Below, piece by piece: positions 34,968-43,618 of a stretch of DNA of 43,618 nt (within the stretch, counting starts at the first letter, position 1; the number at the start of each line of letters is the position of its first letter). This DNA is from Bacteroidota bacterium (lineage in GTDB: Bacteria > Bacteroidota > Ignavibacteria > Ignavibacteriales > Melioribacteraceae): the NCBI GenBank assembly GCA_021812705.1, contig JAKAMT010000007.1, positions 1-43,618 on the forward strand, read 5' to 3'. The notes below the pieces were generated by a model. That model ran no database searches. It was not told where the DNA came from and worked only from the letters and a program-made list of their open reading frames with translations. Made by a program: the position numbers and the translations under genes.

Positions 34968-37900
34968 ATGCAAATAGCAGACGGACTTATCAAAAAAGAA
35001 TTCCACGATGCTTGCGGAATCGGATTTATCTCTGAATTGACCGGCAAACCGGGAAGACGTGTAATTGAACTCTCAATAGAGGCTTTGAGAAATATGTCGC
35101 ACCGGGGCGCTTCAGGATCAGACGAAAGAACAAGCGACGGCACCGGACTGCTGACCGATATACCGGTAGAGTATTTTAACATTGTATTGGAAGATGAACT
35201 TGATCAAAAAATAAATGATGGGAATCTTGGCATTGCTATGGTTTTCACATCTGAAAAAGAATTGCCCGTTATTGAAAAATCTTTTTTAGAGCTCTCTTCC
35301 GGACTAAGGATAAAATATTTAGGAAAGCGGCGTGTGCCTGTAAATACCGCCGTGCTTGGAGAAACCGGCCGCTCTACATGCCCGCTCATTATTCAATTCT
35401 TTTTTTCCGGATTGGACGAAGTTCAATATAAATATGAGACACGTCTCTATATCCTCCGCAAATCCGTAGAAAAAATTATTCTCAAATCTGAGATGGAAAC
35501 TTACATCTGCTCACTCTCCAGCAGGACTCTCGTTTACAAAGGTATGATGAAGCCGAATCAGCTTTCAAGATTTTATTATGATCTTAATCAGCCTGAATAC
35601 AAAGTGAAAGTTGCTCTATTCCATGAAAGGTTTTCAACTAATACTATTTCCAGTTGGAGTATGGCTCAGCCGTTCAGAATGCTGGGACACAACGGTGAAA
35701 TTAATACAATTAAAGGGAACCGTTTGTGGATGCGGACCCGCGAAGCAACAATTAAATCTTCTTTCTGGAATGAGCATCTTGAATCATTAAAACCGCTCGT
35801 CTCGGAAATTGGAAGCGATTCCTTCTCTCTCGATAATATTTTGGAATTTTTGGTGCAGAGCGGACGAAGCCTGTTCCACAGCCTCATGATGCTGATCCCA
35901 GAACCATATATCTATGATAACAGCATGCCGGATGATCTGAAAAATTTTTATGTGTATCATGAGAATCACATTGAGCCGTGGGATGGTCCTGCTGCTCTTG
36001 TCTTTACAGACGGAGAATTGGTCGGCGCTAAATTAGACCGGAATGGTTTGCGTCCGCTTAGATATACTATCACGAAAGACGGATTGGTTATTATGGCATC
36101 CGAAGCCGGTGTTGTTGAAATAGATGAGGAAAATATTCTTCTGCACCATCATATGAAATCGGGCGAAAATTTTGCTATCAGATTAGACGGCACAGGCGTG
36201 ATGAATAACTACGAGATTACTAAAAATGTCGCCTCACTGGATAAATATTCGGAAAAAGTTAAAAGTCATCTCTCAAATCTCGAACGAATGAATGACTCCG
36301 GGGAATTCGGCGGCTTTGCTCTGCCTGAAAACGGATTCGATAAACGTCTGCGCATTGCTTTCGGAATCGATAAAGAAGATATAGACCGCTTTCTAATTCC
36401 TATGGCAGATAACGCTGTCGAATCAATTGGGTCAATGGGAGACGATACTCCCCCCGCTTTCGTTTCTCATCAGAACAGAAAATTTTATGACTACTTTAAA
36501 CAGCATTTCGCACAGGTTACTAATCCATCAATCGACTCAATCCGCGAACGTTACGTGATGAGTCTCTACCGGTATATAGGCAGTGAGAGTGACCTTCTAA
36601 GCGATACAAGCGCGTTCGGAGGAGCAATAAGGATAGACAGCCCCGTGCTCTCTCCTAGAGAAGTAAATCTTCTCCGGGATAGGCATCATTTCTTTCCTCA
36701 TGTGGTTGTCAGTTGTCACTTTAAAATCAGCCAAAACCTTTCCGATAGAATTGATGAGATTAAAAAAGAATGTGAAACCGCGCTTCATCAAGGCGCAAAA
36801 ATTATAATACTTTCAGATGAGGGACTGCAGCCGGATCAGGCGCCAATTCCTATGCTGCTGATTGTATCGGCTGTGCATCAGCACTTAATTAAGAAAAAAT
36901 TGAGAAACAAATGCGCTCTTGTGAGTTTTACAGGGGACGTAATCGAAGATCATCATGTTGCTTGTCTTGTAGCCTTTGGAGCCAGCGTGGTTTATCCGTA
37001 TATGGCTTATGAACTTATCAGAGAATATTTTAAAGATGAAGACTGGATAACAAAACTTAGCAATTACAGAAAAGCATTGGAGAATGGACTTCTCAAAATA
37101 ATGGCTAAGATGGGAATCTCAACGGTGAGCAGTTATCACGGCAGTATGCTCTTTAATGCAATCGGAATATCACAAAATCTTATCAACGAATATTTCCCCT
37201 CAGTTAAAAGCGCATTCGGTGGAATCGATATCGAAATTCTTCAGCAGTCGCTTAATGAAAAAAGCAAAAAAGCTTTCTCTGAAAAATTTGAACTGAATGA
37301 GATTGGTAGATTCCGTTTCAGAAGGGAGGGAGAAGCGCACGGATTTTCTCCTTCTGTCATTAAAACAATCCATAATGTTTCCCGGCAGGAAAATAAACTT
37401 ATAGAGAATCATAAGCCCCCGGTATATATCAGGGATTTTTTGAATTTTGTCTCTGATGGTCAAACCTCTCTTGACAATGTGGAACCGCCCGAAATCATTC
37501 TTAAAAGATTTGGACTCGGCGCGGTCTCTTTCGGCGCGGTCTCCGAAGAAGTGCATAGAGCTCTGGCGCGCGCGGCTTCTATACTCGGTATTAGAAGCAA
37601 CACCGGTGAAGGAGGAGAACAGAAAGACCGCTACAGCACTTCTAATCCGGATCAAAATGAAAACTGCTATACAAAACAGATTGCAAGCGGAAGATTCGGT
37701 GTTACTACTTACTACTTAACTGCTGCCCGTGAATTGCAGATTAAAATAGGTCAGGGCGCTAAACCCGGAGAAGGGGGGCAGCTTCCGGGAGAGAAAGTTA
37801 CTCTATCAATAGCTAATAACAGATATACAACTGTAGGAGTACCGCTGATCTCTCCGCCGCCTCACCATGATATTTACAGCATAGAAGATCTGGCTCAGTT

Positions 37901-39446
37901 GATCTATGATCTTCGGCAGGTTAATCCAAGGGCAAAAATCTGCGTTAAACTTGTTTCGCAATTCGGTGTGGGAATAATTGCCTCCGGTGTCGTTAAAGCC
38001 GGTGCGGATATAATTCTTATAAGCGGAAACGACGGCGGCACTGGAGCCAGTCCGCTCGGTTCTCTAAAACATACCGGTCTTCCCTGGGAAATTGGTCTGG
38101 CTGAAGTGCACCGCACTTTAATTGAAAACGGTCTGCGGAATATGGTCACTTTAAGAGTCGACGGCGGTTTGAAAAATGCGAAAGACATAATTGTCGCCGC
38201 GATGCTCGGCGCCGAGGAATTTGATTTCGGAACTTCAGCACTCGTTGCACTCGGCTGCGTTATGGCCAGGCAGTGCCACTTAAATACATGCCCCGTCGGA
38301 ATCGCTACTCAGGATCCCGCTCTTAAAAAGAAATTTAACGGAAAACCCGAAAATCTTGTTAACTATCTGAAAAATTTAGCCGCTGATATAAGAATGCTGT
38401 TGCACGGGATCGGCGTTAATTCTATCTCGGAAATAGTAGGGCGTAATGATCTGCTTCTGATCGATTCTAAATTCGAAAAATATCTTGAAGAAAAAAGAAT
38501 AGACCTAAATTACTTGCTCGCGGAAAAGAATAAGAATTTCTTCTTCGATTCGAATAAAAAAATCACTGCGCCGACTGCAAAATTTGAACAGCATTTTGCA
38601 GAAGGACTCAATGAAGAGGTGCTCCCGGCAATTATTACTCACGGCAGAGTAATTGTAAATAGAAAATTAAAAAATACCGACCGCGCTGTGGGAAGCAGAA
38701 TATCGGGGCTCATCTCATTTCTATACGGACCGGGTGAATTTAAAGGATATATTCAATACAGGTTAAACGGAGCTGCGGGGCAAAGTCTAGGCGCATTCTT
38801 AGTGGATAATGTTGAGATGAGATTGTGCGGCGTGGCTAATGACTACGTAGGTAAAGGAATGAGCGGCGGAATGATTACAATCCGTTTCCCTAGATCTATA
38901 AGAAAATCTTTGGAAGGCAATACAATCATCGGCAATGTAGCGCTTTATGGCGCTACCGGTGGTGAACTATTTGTGGCGGGGAAAGCCGGAGAAAGATTTG
39001 CTGTGCGCAACAGCGGTGCCGCCTCGGTGGTTGAAGGGGTTGGAAATCACTGCTGTGAATATATGACCAGAGGATTTGTTATTGTGCTGGGCGGAATTGG
39101 AAAAAATTTCGGTGCTGGAATGACGGGCGGACTTGCATTTATTTTTGACGAACTCGCCGCGATTGAAAAAAATCTTAACGAAAAATATGTTAAAATCGAT
39201 CAGCTCAAGTTATCTGATGAGGATCTCATCTACAAATATCTCATAAACCATGAATTCCATACCGGTTCAACTTTCGCAAATTCAATTCTTGAAAATTGGG
39301 AGACCCAAAAAAACAAATTTGTTAAAATTGTGCCGAAAGCACTCGAGTCTGTAAATTACAGCAGGATCTTCGAAGAGCAATCTAAAAATAGATTGATGAG
39401 TATCTTCAATGGTGAAATTAATGAGACAGTGAGAATGAGACTTTAA
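34968..39446 (+). CDS. gltB: Glutamate synthase, large subunit
   Basis: This 1492-residue enzyme makes glutamate from glutamine and 2-oxoglutarate. After a 15-residue propeptide the N-terminal nucleophile Cys16 follows (ACGIGFI) with the amidotransferase domain (HNGEINTIKGN). The FMN barrel contains RSNTGEGGEQKDRY and KPGEGGQLPG, and the 3Fe-4S ligands lie in CHLNTCPVGIATQDP near residue 1110. The C-terminal GXGXG beta-helix ends the protein. It stands 150 bases after ilvE and may supply its amino donor. The small subunit gene (gltD) is not in this window. Confidence 0.97.
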   Translation: MQIADGLIKKEFHDACGIGFISELTGKPGRRVIELSIEALRNMSHRGASGSDERTSDGTGLLTDIPVEYFNIVLEDELDQKINDGNLGIAMVFTSEKELPVIEKSFLELSSGLRIKYLGKRRVPVNTAVLGETGRSTCPLIIQFFFSGLDEVQYKYETRLYILRKSVEKIILKSEMETYICSLSSRTLVYKGMMKPNQLSRFYYDLNQPEYKVKVALFHERFSTNTISSWSMAQPFRMLGHNGEINTIKGNRLWMRTREATIKSSFWNEHLESLKPLVSEIGSDSFSLDNILEFLVQSGRSLFHSLMMLIPEPYIYDNSMPDDLKNFYVYHENHIEPWDGPAALVFTDGELVGAKLDRNGLRPLRYTITKDGLVIMASEAGVVEIDEENILLHHHMKSGENFAIRLDGTGVMNNYEITKNVASLDKYSEKVKSHLSNLERMNDSGEFGGFALPENGFDKRLRIAFGIDKEDIDRFLIPMADNAVESIGSMGDDTPPAFVSHQNRKFYDYFKQHFAQVTNPSIDSIRERYVMSLYRYIGSESDLLSDTSAFGGAIRIDSPVLSPREVNLLRDRHHFFPHVVVSCHFKISQNLSDRIDEIKKECETALHQGAKIIILSDEGLQPDQAPIPMLLIVSAVHQHLIKKKLRNKCALVSFTGDVIEDHHVACLVAFGASVVYPYMAYELIREYFKDEDWITKLSNYRKALENGLLKIMAKMGISTVSSYHGSMLFNAIGISQNLINEYFPSVKSAFGGIDIEILQQSLNEKSKKAFSEKFELNEIGRFRFRREGEAHGFSPSVIKTIHNVSRQENKLIENHKPPVYIRDFLNFVSDGQTSLDNVEPPEIILKRFGLGAVSFGAVSEEVHRALARAASILGIRSNTGEGGEQKDRYSTSNPDQNENCYTKQIASGRFGVTTYYLTAARELQIKIGQGAKPGEGGQLPGEKVTLSIANNRYTTVGVPLISPPPHHDIYSIEDLAQLIYDLRQVNPRAKICVKLVSQFGVGIIASGVVKAGADIILISGNDGGTGASPLGSLKHTGLPWEIGLAEVHRTLIENGLRNMVTLRVDGGLKNAKDIIVAAMLGAEEFDFGTSALVALGCVMARQCHLNTCPVGIATQDPALKKKFNGKPENLVNYLKNLAADIRMLLHGIGVNSISEIVGRNDLLLIDSKFEKYLEEKRIDLNYLLAEKNKNFFFDSNKKITAPTAKFEQHFAEGLNEEVLPAIITHGRVIVNRKLKNTDRAVGSRISGLISFLYGPGEFKGYIQYRLNGAAGQSLGAFLVDNVEMRLCGVANDYVGKGMSGGMITIRFPRSIRKSLEGNTIIGNVALYGATGGELFVAGKAGERFAVRNSGAASVVEGVGNHCCEYMTRGFVIVLGGIGKNFGAGMTGGLAFIFDELAAIEKNLNEKYVKIDQLKLSDEDLIYKYLINHEFHTGSTFANSILENWETQKNKFVKIVPKALESVNYSRIFEEQSKNRLMSIFNGEINETVRMRL

Positions 39447-39524
39447 TAATTGTTAAAGTTCTTTTCGAATTTATTTTTTTCCTTAAAGATGTTTTAATTG
39501 AGAATCATAGATAACGAGGAGAAA

Positions 39525-39681
39525 ATGGAACTAATTAATCTCATCTTTCCCATTATTTTGATCTTTATCCTTTCAGCCTGCACTCCGGCTGAAACTGAAC
39601 CGAACTGTCTAACGGAACGTATCTCTACAGGATTCAGACGGATATATTCTCTCCGGTTAAAAAATTATTGCTCATTAAATA
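39525..39681 (+). pseudogene. Relic of a T9SS protein, internally deleted
   Basis: A GAGGAG ribosome site and ATG at 39525 start a signal-peptide-like sequence ending SACTPAETEPN, like the beginning of a PPC-repeat protein (AETEPNNTYQTA at 15093). Immediately after, in a different frame, the sequence encodes ELSNGTYLYRIQTDIF, then SPVKKLLLIK and a stop, which is the very end of a T9SS sorting domain (compare DLSSGIYFYRIQTDKF). So nearly the whole gene was lost and the two ends are joined out of frame. In the first frame the reading continues meaninglessly to 39701. Confidence 0.8.
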
Positions 39682-39701
39682 ACGGATCATTATTAAAATA
39701 G

Positions 39702-39733
39702 GTGACGTCCTTTTAATAAGGTCGTCATATTTT
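39702..39733 (+). terminator. Rho-independent terminator-like hairpin
   Basis: TGACG-T-CCTT and AAGG-T-CGTCA form a stem with one T-T mismatch and a short loop, followed by TATTTTT. It lies 20 bases after the stop of the T9SS-protein relic, in the same position as the terminator of the intact gene at 20515. Confidence 0.65.
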
Positions 39734-39811
39734 TCGTATTCAAAAAATTGGTTTTGAATACTTGAAATTCTAATATACGCATTGTAACTTAATGCAAAAT
39801 TTATATAAAGT

Positions 39812-40843
39812 TTGCATTTAGAGTTACAGAAATATCTTGTTCCTCTTCTTAACGCAGCCATATTGGGGACCATCTCTGACTTTGAAATTAATCAGTTAGT
39901 CAAAATTGCTCAAAGGTATGCGAGTATTAGGTTAACGCAGTTGATCAAAAAGGGGAAGTTGTCAACTGAAGTAGTGCCTCACTCTATCAAAGTGGTTGCA
40001 CTTGATTGCATTGCCGAAATTTTTAAAAGAGATCAAAAAGGCAATTTTGTTGAACTAAGTCTATATTTCTCAAATGAAAAGTCGATCCATTCTGTTGAAC
40101 CGGAAATAACTCTGATAAACTTCAGGTCTCTGGTATTTTCGAAATTGAACGACGGGATATTCCGCTTATACAGAGATTATGATCCTATAACAAGTAAAAT
40201 ACTTCGTAATATAAAGCTTATTTGTAAAAATGAATCCGAAGTGATGCTTTTCGAAAGATTTGGCGAGATAATGATCTCCAATGCTGGTGAGGCATTAAAT
40301 GAACATTTGCCGGAATATCCTTTTGACGAGCTTGAAACTGCCTTGACGATTAATTCAATTGATAGCCAATCTACAAAAAAAATCCTCATCTCTATTCTTG
40401 ATAATATAAAAAACAACTCATGCTATAGAAAATATTATCCTTTGACGGATGTTGCTCTCTTAATGAAATTTATTTATCTAAGAAATAGGGAATTCGTTTC
40501 TGATAAGACCTTGAATGATGGTGATCTGATTTTCGACGATGTTAAAAACATAATTAAGAACAGTTTTGATGAATTTAAAATTGAGTTGTCGGACAAATAT
40601 CTTGTCAAAAAGAAAATTGACGAAGACTCTTTTTTGCAATATCTTAATGCGATTGAAAAATATCTTTATAGCAGATTTCTGCTGAATAATGGCAATAAAC
40701 TTACTTATTTTGAATATCTGCAGGAACAAAATAACGAACTTACTTACGAGAAGTACCGGTCATTTGATCGGATAAAATTTGAATATATGTTAAAAGTTGC
40801 CAAATCTAAAGTAATCGCTAACCTTAAAGTAGCTTTCAATTAA
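39812..40843 (+). CDS. Unknown 343-residue cytoplasmic protein, possibly sigma-like
   Basis: The ORF begins with TTG at 39812; no good ribosome site is present, so the start is uncertain. The product is charged and helical, without signal peptide, membrane helix or cysteine motif. An early stretch (IAQRYASIRLTQLIKKGKL ... VALDCIAEIFKRDQKGNF) recalls region 2 of sigma-70-family factors in spacing only. No HTH is obvious at the C-terminus. The next gene encodes a small HxxxCxxC protein, a pattern typical of anti-sigma partners. These points together make a divergent regulator plausible but unproven. I do not recognise a named family. Confidence 0.6.
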   Translation: MHLELQKYLVPLLNAAILGTISDFEINQLVKIAQRYASIRLTQLIKKGKLSTEVVPHSIKVVALDCIAEIFKRDQKGNFVELSLYFSNEKSIHSVEPEITLINFRSLVFSKLNDGIFRLYRDYDPITSKILRNIKLICKNESEVMLFERFGEIMISNAGEALNEHLPEYPFDELETALTINSIDSQSTKKILISILDNIKNNSCYRKYYPLTDVALLMKFIYLRNREFVSDKTLNDGDLIFDDVKNIIKNSFDEFKIELSDKYLVKKKIDEDSFLQYLNAIEKYLYSRFLLNNGNKLTYFEYLQEQNNELTYEKYRSFDRIKFEYMLKVAKSKVIANLKVAFN

Positions 40844-40917
40844 TTCGAAATCCGATTCTCATCGGCAAGCTTAGCTTAATTTCTGCCGTGCATTTGCTTT
40901 GCAAGGATAATTTATTG

Positions 40918-41118
40918 ATGAAACATTATACTGAACATATTCTTGAACTATTTTATCTAAAAAGTAAAAGTGTCTCCTTAAACCGAGAAGAGATCGAAGA
41001 ACATTTGACAAATTGTGCCGGATGTACTGATTTATTCAATCAAATTGCAGACTTTTACAAGCGCATGGATAAATCCATTCCAGAGAACAAAAAAAACGAA
41101 CAAAAGGGGCAAATGTAG
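40918..41118 (+). CDS. Small zinc-finger (anti-sigma-like, HxxxCxxC) protein
   Basis: ATG at 40918 (66 residues) is preferred to the in-frame GTG at 40888 since AAGGA lies 12 bases before it. The protein is a helical N-terminus (HYTEHILELFYLKS) followed by EEIEEHLTNCAGCTDLFNQI, with the His-x3-Cys-x2-Cys zinc motif of zf-HC2 anti-sigma domains at about residues 31-38. No membrane helix follows, so it would be a soluble sensor or adaptor. It lies 74 bases after the 343-residue ORF and is probably co-expressed. Confidence 0.6.
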   Translation: MKHYTEHILELFYLKSKSVSLNREEIEEHLTNCAGCTDLFNQIADFYKRMDKSIPENKKNEQKGQM

Positions 41119-41588
41119 AATGATATATAGCCTCTCCGAATTACATAATGATCATTTCTATAATCTTGACTTGTCGAATCATCTGAAAATCAGAAGCCAT
41201 CCAAATTCATTCGTATAAAAAATCTAGTTTTATCCCCCGTTTTTAAGTGAACAAAAATAATTTTGTATACTACAAGATATTTTTTTATGATAGTTTGCAG
41301 TTTACTGCCGCCAGATCACCCGGGAACCTCTTCAAATCATACCTTCTATTCCATTTAGACTGTCCGATTATCTCTGAAATTATTTAAAATATTTTTCTGC
41401 AGATTCTCCAACACGCAAGGATAAATATATGTACTAAGGGTTGAGTAGTGTAAACTGTCAATTCCTTCCTGTATTAACAATTAATTATGAGCATAAAAAA
41501 AGCGTATTAAAATACTTGCTTTGTCATGTCCATTGTTTAAAAAAATAGAGAATCATTAATTAATAAATTCATCGTGTAGGGAGGAAGT
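41119..41588. other. Intergenic stretch, probable promoter region of next gene
   Basis: These 470 AT-rich bases contain only very short frames (one of 32 codons from 41121 with no homology). No hairpin with T run or RNA gene was seen. The ribosome site AGGGAGGAAG at its right end serves the gene at 41589. Confidence 0.5.
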
Positions 41589-43618
41589 ATGAAAAAAGTT
41601 GTATTGATTCTTTTATTCACTTTAGCAAGCTCTTTATCGGTCATTGCTCAAAATGTAAATTTGGCGAGCCCTTATCAAGGGCAAAATCAAGTAAGCCCGA
41701 TGCCACAATTCTATTGGCATCCATTCGTAGGCTCAGCATCATATACGCTTTCAATTAATAATACACCTGACTTCACCAGTCCTCTATTCAATTTTAATGT
41801 GAGTGATACTACTTTTACAATGGCCCAATCGTTAAATGAAAATACATGGTATTATTGGCGCGTAAAAGCGGACAATAGCGGTTGGTCTGATATATGGAAT
41901 TTTTTAACCCGTGAATCTCCAATTCCAAGACTGCTTGAGCCTAAGGACGGCTATGCAGAAGTCCCGGCAAATGGTGCCTTCTTAAGATGGAACTGGGTCA
42001 ACGGCGCAAACAATTTTCATGTAGATGTATCAACTGACCCCAATTTTAACTCCATCCAATTTACTCAAGAGAATAATAATACGATGTTCTGGCTTCCCCC
42101 ATTGACTGAAGGAACCACATATTATTGGAGAGTCAAATCATTTACCGATGTATGGAATGAATTTAGTCAAACCAGAAGTTTTACGGTTCATACAGTAAAT
42201 ATTATAATCCCGAATTATAAATTTTCGACGATAGATTATAGCCTGAATGCTGATCAGGGCTCTACATACAGAAGTGCCTTATACGCAGATGTGAACGGAG
42301 ATGGTACAAAGAAATTACTTGTAGGGAACGGCAAAGCAGGTAAATTGGAATTTTATCGATATGAGAATAATTCTTTGGTGAAAGAGAATGAAATTCAAAT
42401 ATTCTCCACTCCAGCCGATTGGACAGGCATAGCTCCTAAAGCGGTCGGGGATATTAACAAGGATGGGAAGAATGAAATTATAGTTACAGGTCAAGACCCC
42501 GCGGGAGCTTGGCAGCCTCCATTATTTAAGATACTGGAATGGAATGGAACCGGCTATGAATCGATATATGATAATCAAAATCTCTATGTCTCTCAAAACT
42601 GCAAAGTAGAGATATTGGATATAGATAATGACGGAAATCAGGAAATAATAATGATCTCCGGAAATATGCTGAAGATATATAGATTTAATTCAAATACATT
42701 GGACATGGTTTATGAGTTTAATCAGCCTCTCGGACCTCAGTTCGGTATTGGTGATACCGATGGAGACGGAAAAAATGAAATTGTAGTTGCACAGCAGAGT
42801 TACCCCGAATGGGAAATGAAGAATTTATACATTGTAGAATGCAATGGAAGCAGTTACAATTTGGAAAAAACTATCGGCGGATTTGAATATGGGCTTGGCG
42901 GTATTGCCGTTGAAGACTTAAATGGAGACGGAAGAGGGGAGATAATTACAGGGACTGGTTGGGGACAAATTTATACACACAGTACATATGTCATTGGTTA
43001 CAACGGAGCTGATTATAGTATTCTGCGCAACGATCGTATCCAATTTGGTGAAATTAATGGAAGGATAGGAGATGTTGACGGTGATGGGAAGAAGGAAGTT
43101 GTTCTCTTCAGAAATGCGAACGGATCTTACATTTATGATTACGAAAACGGAAACTACACGCTCGGATTTGTTGAACATATTGGTTTGGCAGAGAACGGCG
43201 ATGTGAACGATATTGACGGGGATTCAAGAGCGGAGATAATTGCCCCGGCTTATGGACAGATGCAGATAGTTAGCATCTTTGATCAAAATCCTAAGGTAGT
43301 ATTATTAACCCCTGTGCAAAATCAGAATGAAATAAAACCACTTACAACTTTTGTATGGGAAGCGTTTGCTGGTGCTGCCAGCTATACACTGCAAATCAAT
43401 AATAATCCAGACTTTACTAATCCGCAGTTTTCATATCCATCTAGTACAACAACATTCACAATCCCCCAGGCATTAAATGAAAATACCAGTTATTGGTGGA
43501 GAGTAAAAGCGGATAACAGTCAATGGTCGGATGTCTGGTCCTTTAATACAGGAAGTAATCCCATCCCAAGATTGTTGGAACCTAAAAACGGTTATGCAGA
43601 AGTACCGGCGAATGGCGC
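41589..43618 (+). CDS. Large exported fibronectin-like/FG-GAP protein, 5' part
   Basis: The frame is open from ATG 41589 to the window edge (676 codons, no stop), preceded by AGGGAGGAAG. It has a signal peptide (MKKVVLILLFTLASSLSVIAQ). Two fibronectin-like modules follow (YYWRVKADNSGWSDIWNF and YYWRVKSFTDVWNEF), then seven FG-GAP/VCBS calcium motifs of the form D-x-N/D-x-DG-x-x-E, beginning ADVNGDGTKKLL and ending NDIDGDSRAEII, enough for a seven-bladed propeller. After that the fibronectin unit restarts, with the phrase PIPRLLEPKxGYAEVPANG recurring about 547 residues after its first use. So the protein has long-range internal repeats. A T9SS end is expected beyond the edge. It is probably a surface adhesin or scaffold. 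Confidence 0.88.
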   Translation, partial: MKKVVLILLFTLASSLSVIAQNVNLASPYQGQNQVSPMPQFYWHPFVGSASYTLSINNTPDFTSPLFNFNVSDTTFTMAQSLNENTWYYWRVKADNSGWSDIWNFLTRESPIPRLLEPKDGYAEVPANGAFLRWNWVNGANNFHVDVSTDPNFNSIQFTQENNNTMFWLPPLTEGTTYYWRVKSFTDVWNEFSQTRSFTVHTVNIIIPNYKFSTIDYSLNADQGSTYRSALYADVNGDGTKKLLVGNGKAGKLEFYRYENNSLVKENEIQIFSTPADWTGIAPKAVGDINKDGKNEIIVTGQDPAGAWQPPLFKILEWNGTGYESIYDNQNLYVSQNCKVEILDIDNDGNQEIIMISGNMLKIYRFNSNTLDMVYEFNQPLGPQFGIGDTDGDGKNEIVVAQQSYPEWEMKNLYIVECNGSSYNLEKTIGGFEYGLGGIAVEDLNGDGRGEIITGTGWGQIYTHSTYVIGYNGADYSILRNDRIQFGEINGRIGDVDGDGKKEVVLFRNANGSYIYDYENGNYTLGFVEHIGLAENGDVNDIDGDSRAEIIAPAYGQMQIVSIFDQNPKVVLLTPVQNQNEIKPLTTFVWEAFAGAASYTLQINNNPDFTNPQFSYPSSTTTFTIPQALNENTSYWWRVKADNSQWSDVWSFNTGSNPIPRLLEPKNGYAEVPANG

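Noticed and set aside
39498-39701. Small lipoprotein (SAC near a signal helix)
   Set aside because: The latter half is a T9SS tail read in the wrong frame, so the frame is a deletion relic and not a genuine lipoprotein.
41015-41218. 67-codon ORF overlapping the zinc-finger gene
   Set aside because: It overlaps the HxxxCxxC gene in another frame and has no homology or ribosome site.

Overview
The window looks like a chromosomal piece from a member of the Ignavibacteria or a close relative (Bacteroidota-Chlorobiota group). The main evidence is the C-terminal sorting domain of two large secreted proteins and of one gene relic (NYPNPFNP, then SGIYFYRI, then KKLLLIK), which is the type IX secretion (T9SS) signature as written in that class. 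A TTG...TAnnTTTG promoter upstream of the branched-chain operon fits the same group.

Layout. (1) 1-810, minus strand: tRNA-Gly(CCC) and tRNA-Val(UAC), each accompanied by an incomplete tandem copy whose anticodon arm has been exchanged for a perfect GC-rich hairpin. The tRNA-Val array also carries a 93-residue GIY-YIG nuclease ORF whose last 15 codons are tRNA sequence, and a second copy of that ORF runs off the left edge. (2) 870-4207: a truncated DsrE-like relic, three consecutive proteins with pilin-like N-termini, and a small exported repeat protein. (3) 4619-14400: a SulP anion transporter, a HTH plus PTS-EIIA protein, and a hyfBCEFG-(HI) cluster for a membrane-bound, complex I-related assembly. 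Its large subunit has lost all four Ni-binding cysteines, so it should not be an ordinary hydrogenase. (4) 13243-14870 is repeated at 20846-22470. The repeat carries the last 105 codons of hyfG, an intact HI-type fused subunit and a 54-residue Ile/Leu/Val-rich membrane peptide. Between the copies lie a C-terminal relic of a second SulP gene and two T9SS-exported proteins (PPC-domain and fibronectin III-type). (5) 22527-39446: ilvD-ilvB-ilvN-ilvC-leuB-leuA-leuC-leuD-cimA-ilvE followed by gltB. This is a nearly complete set for leucine, valine and isoleucine from pyruvate, with citramalate synthase as the isoleucine entry and glutamate synthase probably feeding the transaminase. (6) 39525-43618: an internally deleted T9SS protein relic, a 343-residue unknown protein paired with a small HxxxCxxC protein, and the open 5' part of a large exported protein with fibronectin-like modules and a seven-motif FG-GAP propeller.

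How it fits together. The SulP, EIIA and Hyf-like genes form one tightly packed transcription unit, suggesting anion transport (sulfate or bicarbonate) linked to an ion-pumping redox complex. Duplication and decay of this module have left a second intact electron-transfer subunit and a small peptide immediately in front of the ilv operon. The most unusual structure is the tRNA/GIY-YIG locus: two different tRNAs side by side show the same kind of lesion.
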